Positions 39,383 to 48,800 of a stretch of DNA of 64,000 nt are shown here, piece after piece (within the stretch, counting starts at the first letter, position 1; every line of letters starts with the position of its first letter). This stretch comes from Nocardioides panacis (GTDB lineage: Bacteria > Actinomycetota > Actinomycetes > Propionibacteriales > Nocardioidaceae). The DNA lies in NCBI RefSeq assembly GCF_019039255.1, contig NZ_CP077062.1, forward strand, positions 1,178,001-1,242,000. Direction: 5' to 3'. The translations under genes and the position numbers were made by a program. The notes beneath the pieces are model-generated. The model ran no database searches, had not been told where the DNA came from, and saw only the letters and a program-made list of their open reading frames with translations.

Positions 39383-40603
39383 CTACGCGACCGTGGGGCG
39401 GACGAAGACCCACAGGCGCAGGGCGACGAAGCGCATCACCGTCACGAACAGGTTGGCGAGCGTCAGCACGGCCATCTCGGTGAACCGGCCCGGCGTCGGC
39501 GTGGTCGCGTGCAGCAGCCACAGCGAGCCGGTGGTCACCGCGAGGCCGACGGCGAAGATCGCCAGGCCCTGCAGCTGGTGGCGTACGGCGCCCGCCCGGC
39601 CGCGCACGCCGAAGGTGAACCGCCGGTTCGCCGCGGTGTTGGCGACCGCGGTCACGACGAGGGCCACGGCGTTCGCCCAGAACGGCGCGAACAGCGCGCG
39701 GAACGCCAGGTAGAGCACGGCGTACGCGACGGTGGAGAACACCCCGATCACCGCGAACAGCGCGACCTGCGTGCCGATGGCTCCGTCGGCCCCCGCGGCG
39801 GTCTTGCGGTTCAGCCGCTCGGTCACCTCGGCCAGCGGCATCGAGCCGCGCAGCAGCGCGGTGCCGAGCCGGAGGATGCCGCGGACGTCGTCGCGGGCGG
39901 TGCGCCAGAGGTCGACCCGGCTGTCGGGGTCGTCGGTCCAGTCGACCGGCACCTCGTGGATCCGCAGCTCGGCCCGCTCGGCCAGCACCAGCAGCTCGGT
40001 GTCGAAGAACCAGCTGGTGTCCTCGACGAGCGGCAGCAGCTCCCGAGCGACGTCGGACCGGATCGCCTTGAAGCCGCACTGCGCGTCGGAGAAGCCGGCC
40101 CGCAGCGTGCCCCGCAGCAGCAGGTTGTAGCCGCGCGAGATGATCTCGCGCTTCGGACCGCGCAACGTCCGGGCGCCCCGGCTCAGCCGGCTGCCGATCG
40201 CCAGGTCGGAGTGGCCCGAGAGCAGCGGCGCGACCAGGGGCAGGAACGCGTTGAGGTCCGTGGAGAGGTCGACGTCCATGTAGACGAGCACCTGCGAGCC
40301 GGACGCCGACCACACCTGCTTGAGCGCACGGCCCCTGCCCTTCTCCGCGAGGTAGACCGCGCGCACCTCGTCGTACTCGTGGGAGAGCCGGTGCGCGACG
40401 AGCGCGGTGCCGTCGGTGCTGGCGTTGTCGGCGATGGTGATCCGGAAGGAGTACGGCAGCGTCGAGAGGTGCTCGTGCACCCGGGCGACGGAGCCGGCCA
40501 GCGCCACCTCCTCGTTGTGCACGGGGATCACCACGTCGAGCGCCGGTGCGTCGAGGTCGGTGGCGGGCAGGCCGTCGGGCCTCGGGTCCGCCGCCGCCGT
40601 CAC
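39383..40603 (-). CDS. GT2 glycosyltransferase fused to a GtrA-like flippase domain
   Basis: 406 residues from GTG 40603, overlapping the GT39 gene's stop as GTGA. Residues about 20-230 are a GT2 polyprenyl-phosphate sugar transferase (VVIPVHNEEVALAGSV, IADNASTDGT, LVYMDVDLSTDL with the DxD, GSRLSRGA, SDAQCGFKAIR). From about 285 four membrane helices (ALFAVIGVFSTVAYAVLYLAF; NAVALVVTAVANTAANRRFTFG) form a GtrA domain. Such fusions make and flip a polyprenyl-linked sugar, the donor for the neighbouring GT39 enzyme on the outer face. Confidence 0.88.
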   Translation of the reverse strand: MTAAADPRPDGLPATDLDAPALDVVIPVHNEEVALAGSVARVHEHLSTLPYSFRITIADNASTDGTALVAHRLSHEYDEVRAVYLAEKGRGRALKQVWSASGSQVLVYMDVDLSTDLNAFLPLVAPLLSGHSDLAIGSRLSRGARTLRGPKREIISRGYNLLLRGTLRAGFSDAQCGFKAIRSDVARELLPLVEDTSWFFDTELLVLAERAELRIHEVPVDWTDDPDSRVDLWRTARDDVRGILRLGTALLRGSMPLAEVTERLNRKTAAGADGAIGTQVALFAVIGVFSTVAYAVLYLAFRALFAPFWANAVALVVTAVANTAANRRFTFGVRGRAGAVRHQLQGLAIFAVGLAVTTGSLWLLHATTPTPGRFTEMAVLTLANLFVTVMRFVALRLWVFVRPTVA

Positions 40604-42616
40604 TTGACGCCGCCGGAGAGGTCGTAGAGCGTGACGCCGTCGACGGTGGTGGCGGTGAAGTGGGCGGCCACCCAGGTCGAGATCTCCGTGCTGGTGCTGC
40701 CGGTGGCGTTCATCCCGCCGCGCCCGCCGCCGTCGCCGCCACTGCCGATGAAGTAGTGGATGTCGCCGGCCGCGACGTACGCCTTGAACTGGGCGAGCGT
40801 CGGGCTCGGGTCGCTGCCGTTGAAGCCGCCGACCGGCATCACCGACTGCTCGCTGGCCAGCTGGTAGCCGGCCGCGGAGTTGGAGCCGATCGCGGCCGCC
40901 GCCCAGGTGTAGGAGTCGGCGTCGGTCTGCAGCAGCGTGGTGATCGCCGCCGAGGACTGGCTGCCCTCGAGCAGGCCGCCGGTGGAGGCGCCGCCCTGCG
41001 TGGTGCCCTGGGTGGGCGCGCCGGGCGGGGTGCCGCGCATCCCGCCGGGGCCGCCACCCGTGCCACCCATGCCGCCCATCGCGCCGCTGCTCGGGCCGGC
41101 GGTCGGGATCGAGCCGGTGTGCGCGCTGCCGGCGGTGGTGACGGCGTATGCCGTGGGGGCGGCCAGGCCGGCGACGAGGGCCGCGCCGGCCACCCCGAGG
41201 GCGAGGCTGCGCGGGAGGTGCCGGACGCCGACCAGGAGCAGCGCGGCCACCACGCCGATGACGCCGACGACCCACTTGAGCCACGGCAGGTAGTCGCTGG
41301 TGCGGTCGAGCAGGACGAAGGCGAACGCGGTGGTGAAGGCGGTGGTGACGGAGAGGACGACGGCGGCGGCGTAGTCGTCGCGGCGCTGCCAGAGCTGGGT
41401 GGCGCCGATGCCGACGAGCGCACCGATCGCCGGGGCCAGCGCCACGGTGTAGTAGGCGTGGAAGATGCCGGCCATGGAAGCTGAAGCAGAGGCCGGTGAC
41501 GAGCAGCCAGGTTCCCCAGACGACCAGCCCGGCGCGGACCAGGTCGGTGCGCGGGGCGCGGCGGGTGAACCACAGTCCGGCACCCAGCAGGATCAGGGAG
41601 GCGGGCAGCAGCCAGGCGACCTGGCCGCCGATCTCGGAGCTGAACATCCGCAGGACGCCGGTCTGGCCCCACATGCCGGTGCCGCCACCGCCGCCGACCG
41701 AGCCGACCTCGTTGCCGGTGATCCGGCCGAGACCGTTGTAGCCGAGCGTGAGCTCGAGGATCGAGTTGTCCTGCGAGCCGCCGATGTAGGGCCGCGAGGA
41801 CGCCGGCCACAGCTCGACGATCGCGATCCACCAGCCGGCGGCCAGGATCATCGTGCCGAGGGCCACCAGCAGGTGCCCCACCCGCTTGCCGACCGGGGTG
41901 TGCGCGCAGAGCAGGTAGACCAGCGCCAGGGCCGGCAGCACCAGGAACGCCTGCAGCATCTTGGTGAGGAACGCGAAGCCGACCAGCGCGCCGCCGAGCG
42001 CGAGCCAGCGGACCGGGTGGGCGGCGATGCCCTCGGCGCGCAGCCGGGAGGACTCCAGGGCCCGGACCGTCGAGGCGACGGCACCGATCAGCAGCAGCAC
42101 CAGGAGCGCGTCGGGGTTGTTGAACTTGAACATCAGCACCGCGACCGGCGTCAGGGCGAGCACCGCGCCGGCGATCAGGCCGGCCGCCGCCGACCTCGTG
42201 GTACGACGCACGGTGGCGTGCAGCAGGGCCACGGAGGCCACGCCCATCAGCGCCTCCGGCACCAGGATGCTCCACGAGGAGAGCCCGAAGACCTTCACCG
42301 AGAGGGCCATGATCCACAGCGCCATCGGGGGCTTGTCGACGGTGATCGAGCCGGCGGCGTCGGAGGCGCCGAAGAAGAACGCCTTCCACGACTCCGAGCC
42401 GGCCTGGGCGGCCGCGGAGTAGAAGGAGTTCGACCAGCCGGAGGCGCCGAGGCCCCACAGGTACAGCAGCGCGGTGACGGCCAGCAGGGCGAGAAGCGCC
42501 GGCCGTGCCCAGGCCGGGTCCTCGCCGCGGCCGCGCGAGCGCGGGGGACGGACGGTGTCCCGGCCTGCCGGCCGGTCGGTCTTCGGTGGCGTGAGAGTGG
42601 AGGTCTGGGGGCTCAT
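40600..42616 (-). pseudogene. GT39/ArnT-like membrane glycosyltransferase, single-base frameshift
   Basis: About 671 residues after repair, from ATG 42616. The catalytic extracytoplasmic loop has the acidic DKPPMALWIMAL motif of GT39/GT83 enzymes (SGWSNSFYSAAAQAGSESWKAFFFG before it), followed by many membrane helices and a Gly-rich extracytoplasmic region ending VMPVGGFNGSDPSPTLAQF. At 41476-41477 one extra base breaks the frame: LCFSF should continue MAGIFHAYYTVALAPAIGAL, as seen in the other frame. Removing one G joins them. It transfers the polyprenyl-linked sugar made by the GT2-GtrA protein to an external target. Either a sequencing error or a fresh mutation. Confidence 0.8.
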
Positions 42617-42668
42617 GGACCCGACTGTGTCGGCCCGGCCTTGTGTGACCGTGTGGTGTCTCTGTCCG

Positions 42669-44177
42669 TCACCTGTGAGCGAGCGCGCCGCTCGCGGCGG
42701 GCAGCCGCACCTCGAACCGGGTGTGCCCGGGGGCCGAGTCGACCGACACCCGGCCGCCGTGCGCGTGCGAGATCGCCTGCACCAGCGACAGGCCCAGCCC
42801 CGCGCCGCCGGACTCGCGGGTGCGGGCCGAGTCGCCGCGGGTGAAGCGCTCGAACGCCGTGCCGTCCAGCTGGGGCGGCAGGCCCGGGCCGTCGTCCTCG
42901 ACGGAGAGCACGACCTCGTGCGCGTCGGGGTCCTCGGCGACGCCGACGGTGACCGAGGTCCCCGGGGGCGTGTGCCGGCGGGCGTTGTTGAGGAGGTTGG
43001 TGAGCACCTGGTGCAGCCGCTGCTCGTCGCCGGGGGCGACCACCGGCTCGTCGGGCAGGTCGAGCCTCCACCGGTGGTCCCGCCCGACGACGCGGGCGTC
43101 GCCGACGGCCTCGAGGGCCAGCCGGGTGAGGTCGACCGTGTCGCGGGCGAGGGGGCGACCGGCGTCGAGGCGGGCGAGCAGCAGCAGGTCCTCGACCAGG
43201 CTGGACATCCGGGTCGCCTCGGCCTCGACCTTGCCCATCGCGCGGGTGAGCTGCTCGGGGTCCGGCGGGCTGGTGCGCCGGCTCAGCTCGGCGTAGCCGT
43301 GGATGGTGGTCAGCGGGGTGCGCAGCTCGTGCGAGGCGTCCGCGACGAACTGCCGCACCTGCTGCTCGCTGCGGTGCCGCTCGTCGAGGGCGTGCTCGAC
43401 GTGCGCGAGCATGGTGTTCAGCGCCGCGCCCACCCGGCCGACCTCGGTGCGCTCGTCGGTGAGCGCGTCGGGCACCCGGACCGTCGTACCGATCTCGCCG
43501 CTGGACAGCGGCAGCGTGCTCACGGTGTGCGCGGTCTCGGCCACCGACCGGAGCGGGCGCAGCTGGCGGCGCACGAGGACCGTCCCGACGCCGGCGGCGA
43601 TGCTCACGCCGACGAGGAGCAGCAGCGACTCGTAGCCGACCAGGCTGGCGACGGTGGCCTCGATCTCGTGGGTCGGCAGCCCGGCGACCACCGTCCCGGC
43701 GCGGGACTTGACCGCCTGCACCCGGTAGGAGCCGAAGTGCGGAAGGGTGACCGCGTGCACCTGCCCGTCGACCGGCACGTCCCGCAGCCTGCTCATCGCG
43801 GACGCCGAGAGGTTGCGGCCGACGAGGTCCTTGGACAGCACGCCGCCGCCGCTGCCGATGCTTCCGTAGACGGCCGACAGCGTGCCGGTCTCCTGCCCGG
43901 CGCCGAACCGGGTCTCGGGACCGTCCCCGTCACCGCCGTCCCCGTCGGCGTCCGAGCGCGGGGGAGGGAGCCCGCCCCCGAGCAGCCGGTGCTCCCACTC
44001 GTTCACCGCGCGGCCCGTGGACTGCTGGACGCGGGTGTCGAGCTGGCCGGTCAGGTAGGTGCGCATGGCCAGGAACGTCAGGGCGGCGGTGAGGACGCTG
44101 ACGACGGCCACCAGCGCCACGGCTGTCACCACCAGCCGTGCGGTCAGCGAGGTGGGGAGGACGCGGGACGCCTTCAT
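42669..44177 (-). CDS. HAMP-containing sensor histidine kinase
   Basis: 502 residues from ATG 44177. First membrane helix about 15-40, a Gly/Asp-rich extracellular sensor region, a second helix near 185-205, a HAMP domain, then the H-box FVADASHELRTPLTTIHGY, the N-box LTNLLNNARRHTPPG, SVEDDGPGLP and GGAGLGLSLVQ. It follows the response regulator by five bases. A membrane sensor for cell-surface stress is likely, given the glycosylation genes downstream, but the signal is unknown. Confidence 0.92.
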   Translation of the reverse strand: MKASRVLPTSLTARLVVTAVALVAVVSVLTAALTFLAMRTYLTGQLDTRVQQSTGRAVNEWEHRLLGGGLPPPRSDADGDGGDGDGPETRFGAGQETGTLSAVYGSIGSGGGVLSKDLVGRNLSASAMSRLRDVPVDGQVHAVTLPHFGSYRVQAVKSRAGTVVAGLPTHEIEATVASLVGYESLLLLVGVSIAAGVGTVLVRRQLRPLRSVAETAHTVSTLPLSSGEIGTTVRVPDALTDERTEVGRVGAALNTMLAHVEHALDERHRSEQQVRQFVADASHELRTPLTTIHGYAELSRRTSPPDPEQLTRAMGKVEAEATRMSSLVEDLLLLARLDAGRPLARDTVDLTRLALEAVGDARVVGRDHRWRLDLPDEPVVAPGDEQRLHQVLTNLLNNARRHTPPGTSVTVGVAEDPDAHEVVLSVEDDGPGLPPQLDGTAFERFTRGDSARTRESGGAGLGLSLVQAISHAHGGRVSVDSAPGHTRFEVRLPAASGALAHR

Positions 44178-44182
44178 CGTCC

Positions 44183-44914
44183 TCACTCGACGGGCTTGAG
44201 GACGTAGCCGGCGCCGCGCATGGTGTGGATCATCGCGGGCCGGCCGGCGTCGACCTTCTTGCGGAGGTAGGAGATGTAGAGCTCGACGACGTTGGCCTGG
44301 CCGCCGAAGTCGTAGTTCCACACGCGGTCGAGGATCTGCGGCTTGGAGAGCACCCGGCGGGGGTTGCGCATCAGGAACCGGAGCAGCTCGAACTCGGTGG
44401 CGGTCAGGTGGATCTCGTCGTCCCCGCGGAACACCTCGTGGCTGTCCTCGTCGAGGCGCAGGTCCCCGACGGTGAGCAGCGAGGACTCGCGCCGGTCGGT
44501 GGCGCCGGAGCGGCGCATCAGCGCCCGCAGCCGGGCGATGACCTCCTCGAGGCTGAACGGCTTGGTGACGTAGTCGTCGCCGCCGGCGGTCAGTCCCGAC
44601 ACCCGGTCCTCGACGGAGTCGCGGGCGGTCAGGAACAGCACGGGTACGTCGGGGTGCTGGCTGCGCATCCGCCGGAGCACCTCCATGCCGTCGAAGTCCG
44701 GCAGCATCACGTCGAGGACGACGGCGTCGGGGCGCAGGTCCTTGGCGGTGATGACCGCCTTGCTGCCGGTGTGCGCCACGCTGGGCTCCCAGCCCTCGTA
44801 GCGGACCGCCATGCTGATCAGCTCGGCGATGTTCACCTCGTCGTCGACGACCAGGACGCGCAGCGGGGAACCGTCGGGACGGGTCAGGGTGGGAGCGGAG
44901 TTCGCGAGCGGCAT
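44183..44914 (-). CDS. OmpR-family response regulator
   Basis: 243 residues from ATG 44914; an upstream TTG at 44929 is possible but less likely. The receiver has the phospho-acceptor Asp in AVVLDVMLPDFDG and the Lys in DDYVTKPFSLEEVIARL. The DNA-binding domain is the OmpR type (LTATEFELLRFLMRNPRRVLSKPQILDRVWNYDFGG; VELYISYLRKKVD; IHTMRGAGYVLKP). It forms a pair with the histidine kinase and probably controls the GT39 genes and the divergent small exported protein. Confidence 0.93.
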   Translation of the reverse strand: MPLANSAPTLTRPDGSPLRVLVVDDEVNIAELISMAVRYEGWEPSVAHTGSKAVITAKDLRPDAVVLDVMLPDFDGMEVLRRMRSQHPDVPVLFLTARDSVEDRVSGLTAGGDDYVTKPFSLEEVIARLRALMRRSGATDRRESSLLTVGDLRLDEDSHEVFRGDDEIHLTATEFELLRFLMRNPRRVLSKPQILDRVWNYDFGGQANVVELYISYLRKKVDAGRPAMIHTMRGAGYVLKPVE

Positions 44915-44969
44915 GTCCTCAGCATCCAACAGGTAGGTGCGGCCACCCTAGGAGATCCCTGTGCGCACC

Positions 44970-45029
44970 CTGTGAACGTGGGGGACAGGAGGAGAGGCGG
45001 GTCGCAGCGGACCGCAAGCCTTCTCACAG
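44970..45029. promoter_or_regulatory. Inverted CTGTGA sites in the divergent region upstream of the response regulator
   Basis: CTGTGAACG at 44970-44978 and TCACAG at 45024-45029 (complement CTGTGA) face each other across the 149-base gap. A third copy, CTGTGAGCG, lies at 42673-42681, just before the GT39 gene. The recurrence near the genes of one two-component system suggests regulator binding sites; there is no experimental anchor. Confidence 0.35.
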
Positions 45030-45063
45030 GTCGGGCACAGCGGCGCGGTCTTGGCTGGGTGCC

Positions 45064-45378
45064 ATGAACGACGAGAGCACCCTCCGCGAGTCGAGCCCGT
45101 CCACCGATGCCGTCCGGCCCTCCCGGGGCGGGCGGGTCTGGCGGCTGCGCACCGTCGCCGCGGTGGCGATCACCACGGTGGCGTTCAGCGGCGCCGGGGG
45201 TGCCGCCCTGGCTGCGGCGAGCGACGGCGGCTCCACCGGTGGACCCGGCGGCCGGGGTGGCTTCGGCCCGCCCGGGCGAATGACCGGCCCGCCGCAGGGC
45301 CGGCACCCGCGGCTGCCCGGGGTGCCCGGCCAGCTGCCGCCGGCGACCGTCCCGGGGAACGGCACCAGCGACAGCTGA
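45064..45378 (+). CDS. Small exported Gly/Pro-rich protein
   Basis: 104 residues from ATG 45064. An Arg-containing N-terminus, a hydrophobic segment (VAAVAITTVAFSGAGGAALAA, about 31-51) that is a signal peptide or anchor, then a Gly/Pro-rich tail (GGPGGRGGFGPPGRM). There is no family match. It is divergent from the two-component system, and its Gly/Pro composition recalls the external region of the GT39 protein, suggesting a cell-surface protein of the same regulon (inference). Confidence 0.55.
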   Translation: MNDESTLRESSPSTDAVRPSRGGRVWRLRTVAAVAITTVAFSGAGGAALAAASDGGSTGGPGGRGGFGPPGRMTGPPQGRHPRLPGVPGQLPPATVPGNGTSDS

Positions 45379-45396
45379 GCGACGGGCGGGGCAGGC

Positions 45397-45679
45397 TCAG
45401 GCCTGCGCGGTGATGCTGAACTCGACGCCGCCGTTGTCGTCCACGCGGGCGTCGAGGACCATGTCGTCGAGCGTCTCGGCGGCGGTCTCCTCGAGGAACA
45501 CCCGGGCGCCGCCCTCCTCGAGGACCCGGTCACCGGGCTGCGGGGCCTCGGTGGCCATCACGTGCAGGGCGGGGGGAGTCGACGGCGTCCTGGCTGATCC
45601 GCAGACCCGCCTCGGCGGGTCCGGACTGCTCGACGATGGTCTTGACGACGGTGCTGGCGTTCTCGGTCAGGGTGAGCAC
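45397..45679 (-). pseudogene. HesB/IscA-like protein without cysteines, single-base frameshift
   Basis: 93 residues after repair, from GTG 45679 with AAGGAGG upstream. LTENASTVVKTIVEQSG, AGLRISQDAVDSPALHV and VFLEETAAETLDDMVLDAR follow the A-type Fe-S scaffold fold, but the three conserved Cys residues of IscA are all absent, so it cannot bind a cluster in the usual way. The frame is lost in the G6 run at 45571-45576 (DSP-ALHVM joins when one G is removed), in the same 14-base context as the LLM-class gene. Its function is unknown. Confidence 0.7.
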
Positions 45680-45820
45680 GAGGGGTGCGCCTCCTTCGTT
45701 GGTCGCTGGCGATCGGTCAGCGGTCCACCCTGCAAGGTCCGGGCGGCCCGATCAACCTCGCCCCCCGGTCCCGGGCGTGTCGGCAACCCGGTTGCGGCGG
45801 CTCTCTAGACTTCACAGGTC

Positions 45821-48800
45821 ATGTCTGAAGCCGGCCCGCAGGAGCGTCGTACGACGAGACGCCGGCCCTCGCGCAGACGGTCCGGTGCCCGTCGTACCGA
45901 CCGGCGACCCCGCACCCTGAGCCCGGCCGAGGTCGAGCGCCGCCGCGCCCTGGTGCCAACGGTCAGCTACCCCGAGGAGCTGCCGGTCAGCGGCCGCCGC
46001 GAGGACATCGCCGCCGCCATCCGGGACCACCAGGTGGTGATCGTGGCCGGCGAGACCGGCTCCGGCAAGACCACCCAGATCCCGAAGATCTGCCTGGAGC
46101 TCGGCCGCGGGGTGCACGGCCTGATCGGGCACACCCAGCCCCGCCGGATCGCGGCGCGCAGCGTCGCCGAGCGGATCGCGGAGGAGATCGGCACGCCGCT
46201 CGGGGAGACCGTGGGTTACCAGGTGCGGTTCACCGACCACTCCTCGCGCGACACGCTGGTCAAGCTGATGACCGACGGCATCCTGCTCGCCGAGCTGCAG
46301 CACGACCGGATGCTGTCGGCCTACGACACCCTGATCATCGACGAGGCCCACGAGCGCAGCCTGAACATCGACTTCATCCTGGGGTACCTGCGCCAGCTGC
46401 TGCCCCAGCGGCCGGACCTCAAGATCGTGATCACCTCCGCGACCATCGACCCCGAGCGGTTCGCCGAGCACTTCGCGGAGCCCGACGGGACGCCCGCCCC
46501 GATCGTCGAGGTCTCCGGACGGACCTACCCGGTCGAGGTCCGCTACCGCCCGCTCGTCGAGGAGGCCTACGACGACGAGGAGGGCGAGCCCCTGGTCCGG
46601 GACCAGACCGAGGCGATCGTCGACGCGGTCCAGGAGCTGGTCCGCGAGGGGCCCGGCGACATCTTGGTGTTCCTCCCCGGCGAGCGGGAGATCCGGGACA
46701 CCGCCGACGTGCTGACCCGGCTCTCGACCCGGCCGGCCGACTCCTTCGACGTGGTGCCGCTCTACGCCCGGCTGTCCTCCGCCGAGCAGCACAAGGTCTT
46801 CGAGCGGCACTCCCGGCGCCGGGTGGTGCTCTCCACGAACGTCGCCGAGACGTCGCTGACCGTGCCCGGCATCCGGTACGTCGTCGACGCCGGCCTGGCC
46901 CGCATCTCGCGGTACTCCGTGCGCACCAAGGTCCAGCGCCTCCCGATCGAGCCGATCAGCCAGGCGTCGGCCAACCAGCGCTCGGGCCGCTGCGGCCGGG
47001 TGGAGGCGGGCATCGCGGTCCGGCTCTACAGCGAGGAGGACTTCGAGTCCCGCCCGGAGTTCACCGAGCCGGAGATCCTGCGCACCAACCTCGCCTCGGT
47101 GATCCTGCAGATGACCGCGCTCGGGCTCGGCGACGTCGGCCGCTTCCCGTTCGTGGACCCGCCGGACTCCCGCAACGTCAAGGCCGGCGTCCAGCTGCTC
47201 GAGGAGCTCGGCGCGCTCGCCGGCTCCGCCGAGGGCCACCGGCTGACGCCGCTCGGGCGGCAGCTCGTCGCGCTGCCGGTGGACCCGCGGCTGGCCCGCA
47301 TGGTCGTCGAGGCCGATCGGCGGGGCTGCGTGCGCGAGGTGCTGGTGATCACCGCGGCGCTGTCCCTGCAGGACCCGCGCGAGCGGCCCGCCGAGCAGCA
47401 GGCCCAGGCCGACCAGAAGCACGCCCGCTTCAAGGACGAGACCTCGGACTTCCTGACCTGGCTGAACCTGTGGCGCTACGTCCGCACCCAGCAGCGCGAG
47501 CTGTCCTCCAGCGCGTTCCGCCGGATGTGCCGCGCGGAGTACCTCAACTACCTGCGGATCCGCGAGTGGCAGTCCCTGGAGAGCCAGCTGCGCGACACCG
47601 CCAAGCAGCTCGGGCTCAGCCTCGGCACGGCCGCGGACCCGTCGGCCGGCTCCGAGCAGCGCGAGATCGACGGGGACGGCATCCACCAGGCGATGCTCTC
47701 CGGGCTGCTGTCCCACATCGGGCTGCGTGACCCCGAGAAGCGCGACTACCTCGGCGCCCGCAACGCGCGGTTCTCGATCTTCCCGGGCTCCGGCCTGTTC
47801 CGGAAGCAGCCGCAGTTCGTGATGTCCGCCGAGCTCGTCGAGACCTCGAAGCTGTGGGGCAGGGTGAACGCCGCCATCAAGCCGGAGTGGGCCGAGGAGA
47901 TCGGCGCGCACCTGGTCAAGCGCACGTACTCCGAGCCGCACTGGTCCAAGAAGCGCGCCTCGGTGATGGCCTACGAGCGGGTCACCCTGTACGGCGTCCC
48001 GCTGGTCGTCGAGCGGCCGGTGTCCTACGGCAAGGTCGACGTCGCGGTCAGCCGGGAGCTGTTCATCCGGCACGCCCTCGTCTACGGCGAGTGGTCGACG
48101 CACCAGAAGTTCATGGCCAGGAACCGCGAGCTGCTCGACGAGGTCGTCGAGCTCGAGCACCGTGCCCGCCGCCGCGACATCCTGGTCGACGAGCACACCC
48201 TGTTCGACTTCTACGACGCCCGGGTCGGCGCCGAGGTGGTCTCCGGCGCGCACTTCGACGCCTGGTGGAAGCACGCCCGCCGTGCGGACCCCGAGCTGCT
48301 CACCTTCGACCCCGCGATGCTGGTCAACCAGACGGCGGAGGAGGTCACCGAGCAGGACTACCCGGACCTGTGGCGCGAGGGCGACCTGGCGCTGCCGCTG
48401 ACCTACCAGTTCGAGCCGGGCTCGGCCGCGGACGGGGTGACGGTCGACGTACCGGTGGCGACGCTGAACCAGGTCGAGCCCTCGCCGTTCACCTGGCAGG
48501 TGCCCGGGCTGCGGCAGGACCTGGTGGTCGCGCTGCTGCGGTCGCTGCCCAAGGCGCTGCGGGTGAACTTCGTGCCGGCGCCTAACTACGCCCGTGACTT
48601 CCTGGCTGCCGCCTCGCCGGGCGAGGAGCCGCTGCTGGACGCCCTGGAGCGGTTCCTGCGCGGCGCGAGCGGTGTGGTCGTGCCGCGGGACGCCTGGGAC
48701 TGGGCCAAGGTGCCCGAGCACCTGCGCCCGACGTTCCGGGTGGTCGGCGAGGACGGCGGCGTGGTCGCGCAGGGCAAGGACCTCGAGGAGCTCAAGGCGC

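Noticed and set aside
19500-45580. Programmed ribosomal frameshifting at the G/C runs
   Set aside because: The affected genes are unrelated, no stimulatory structure is evident, and most repairs are single-base removals at different run lengths; error is simpler.
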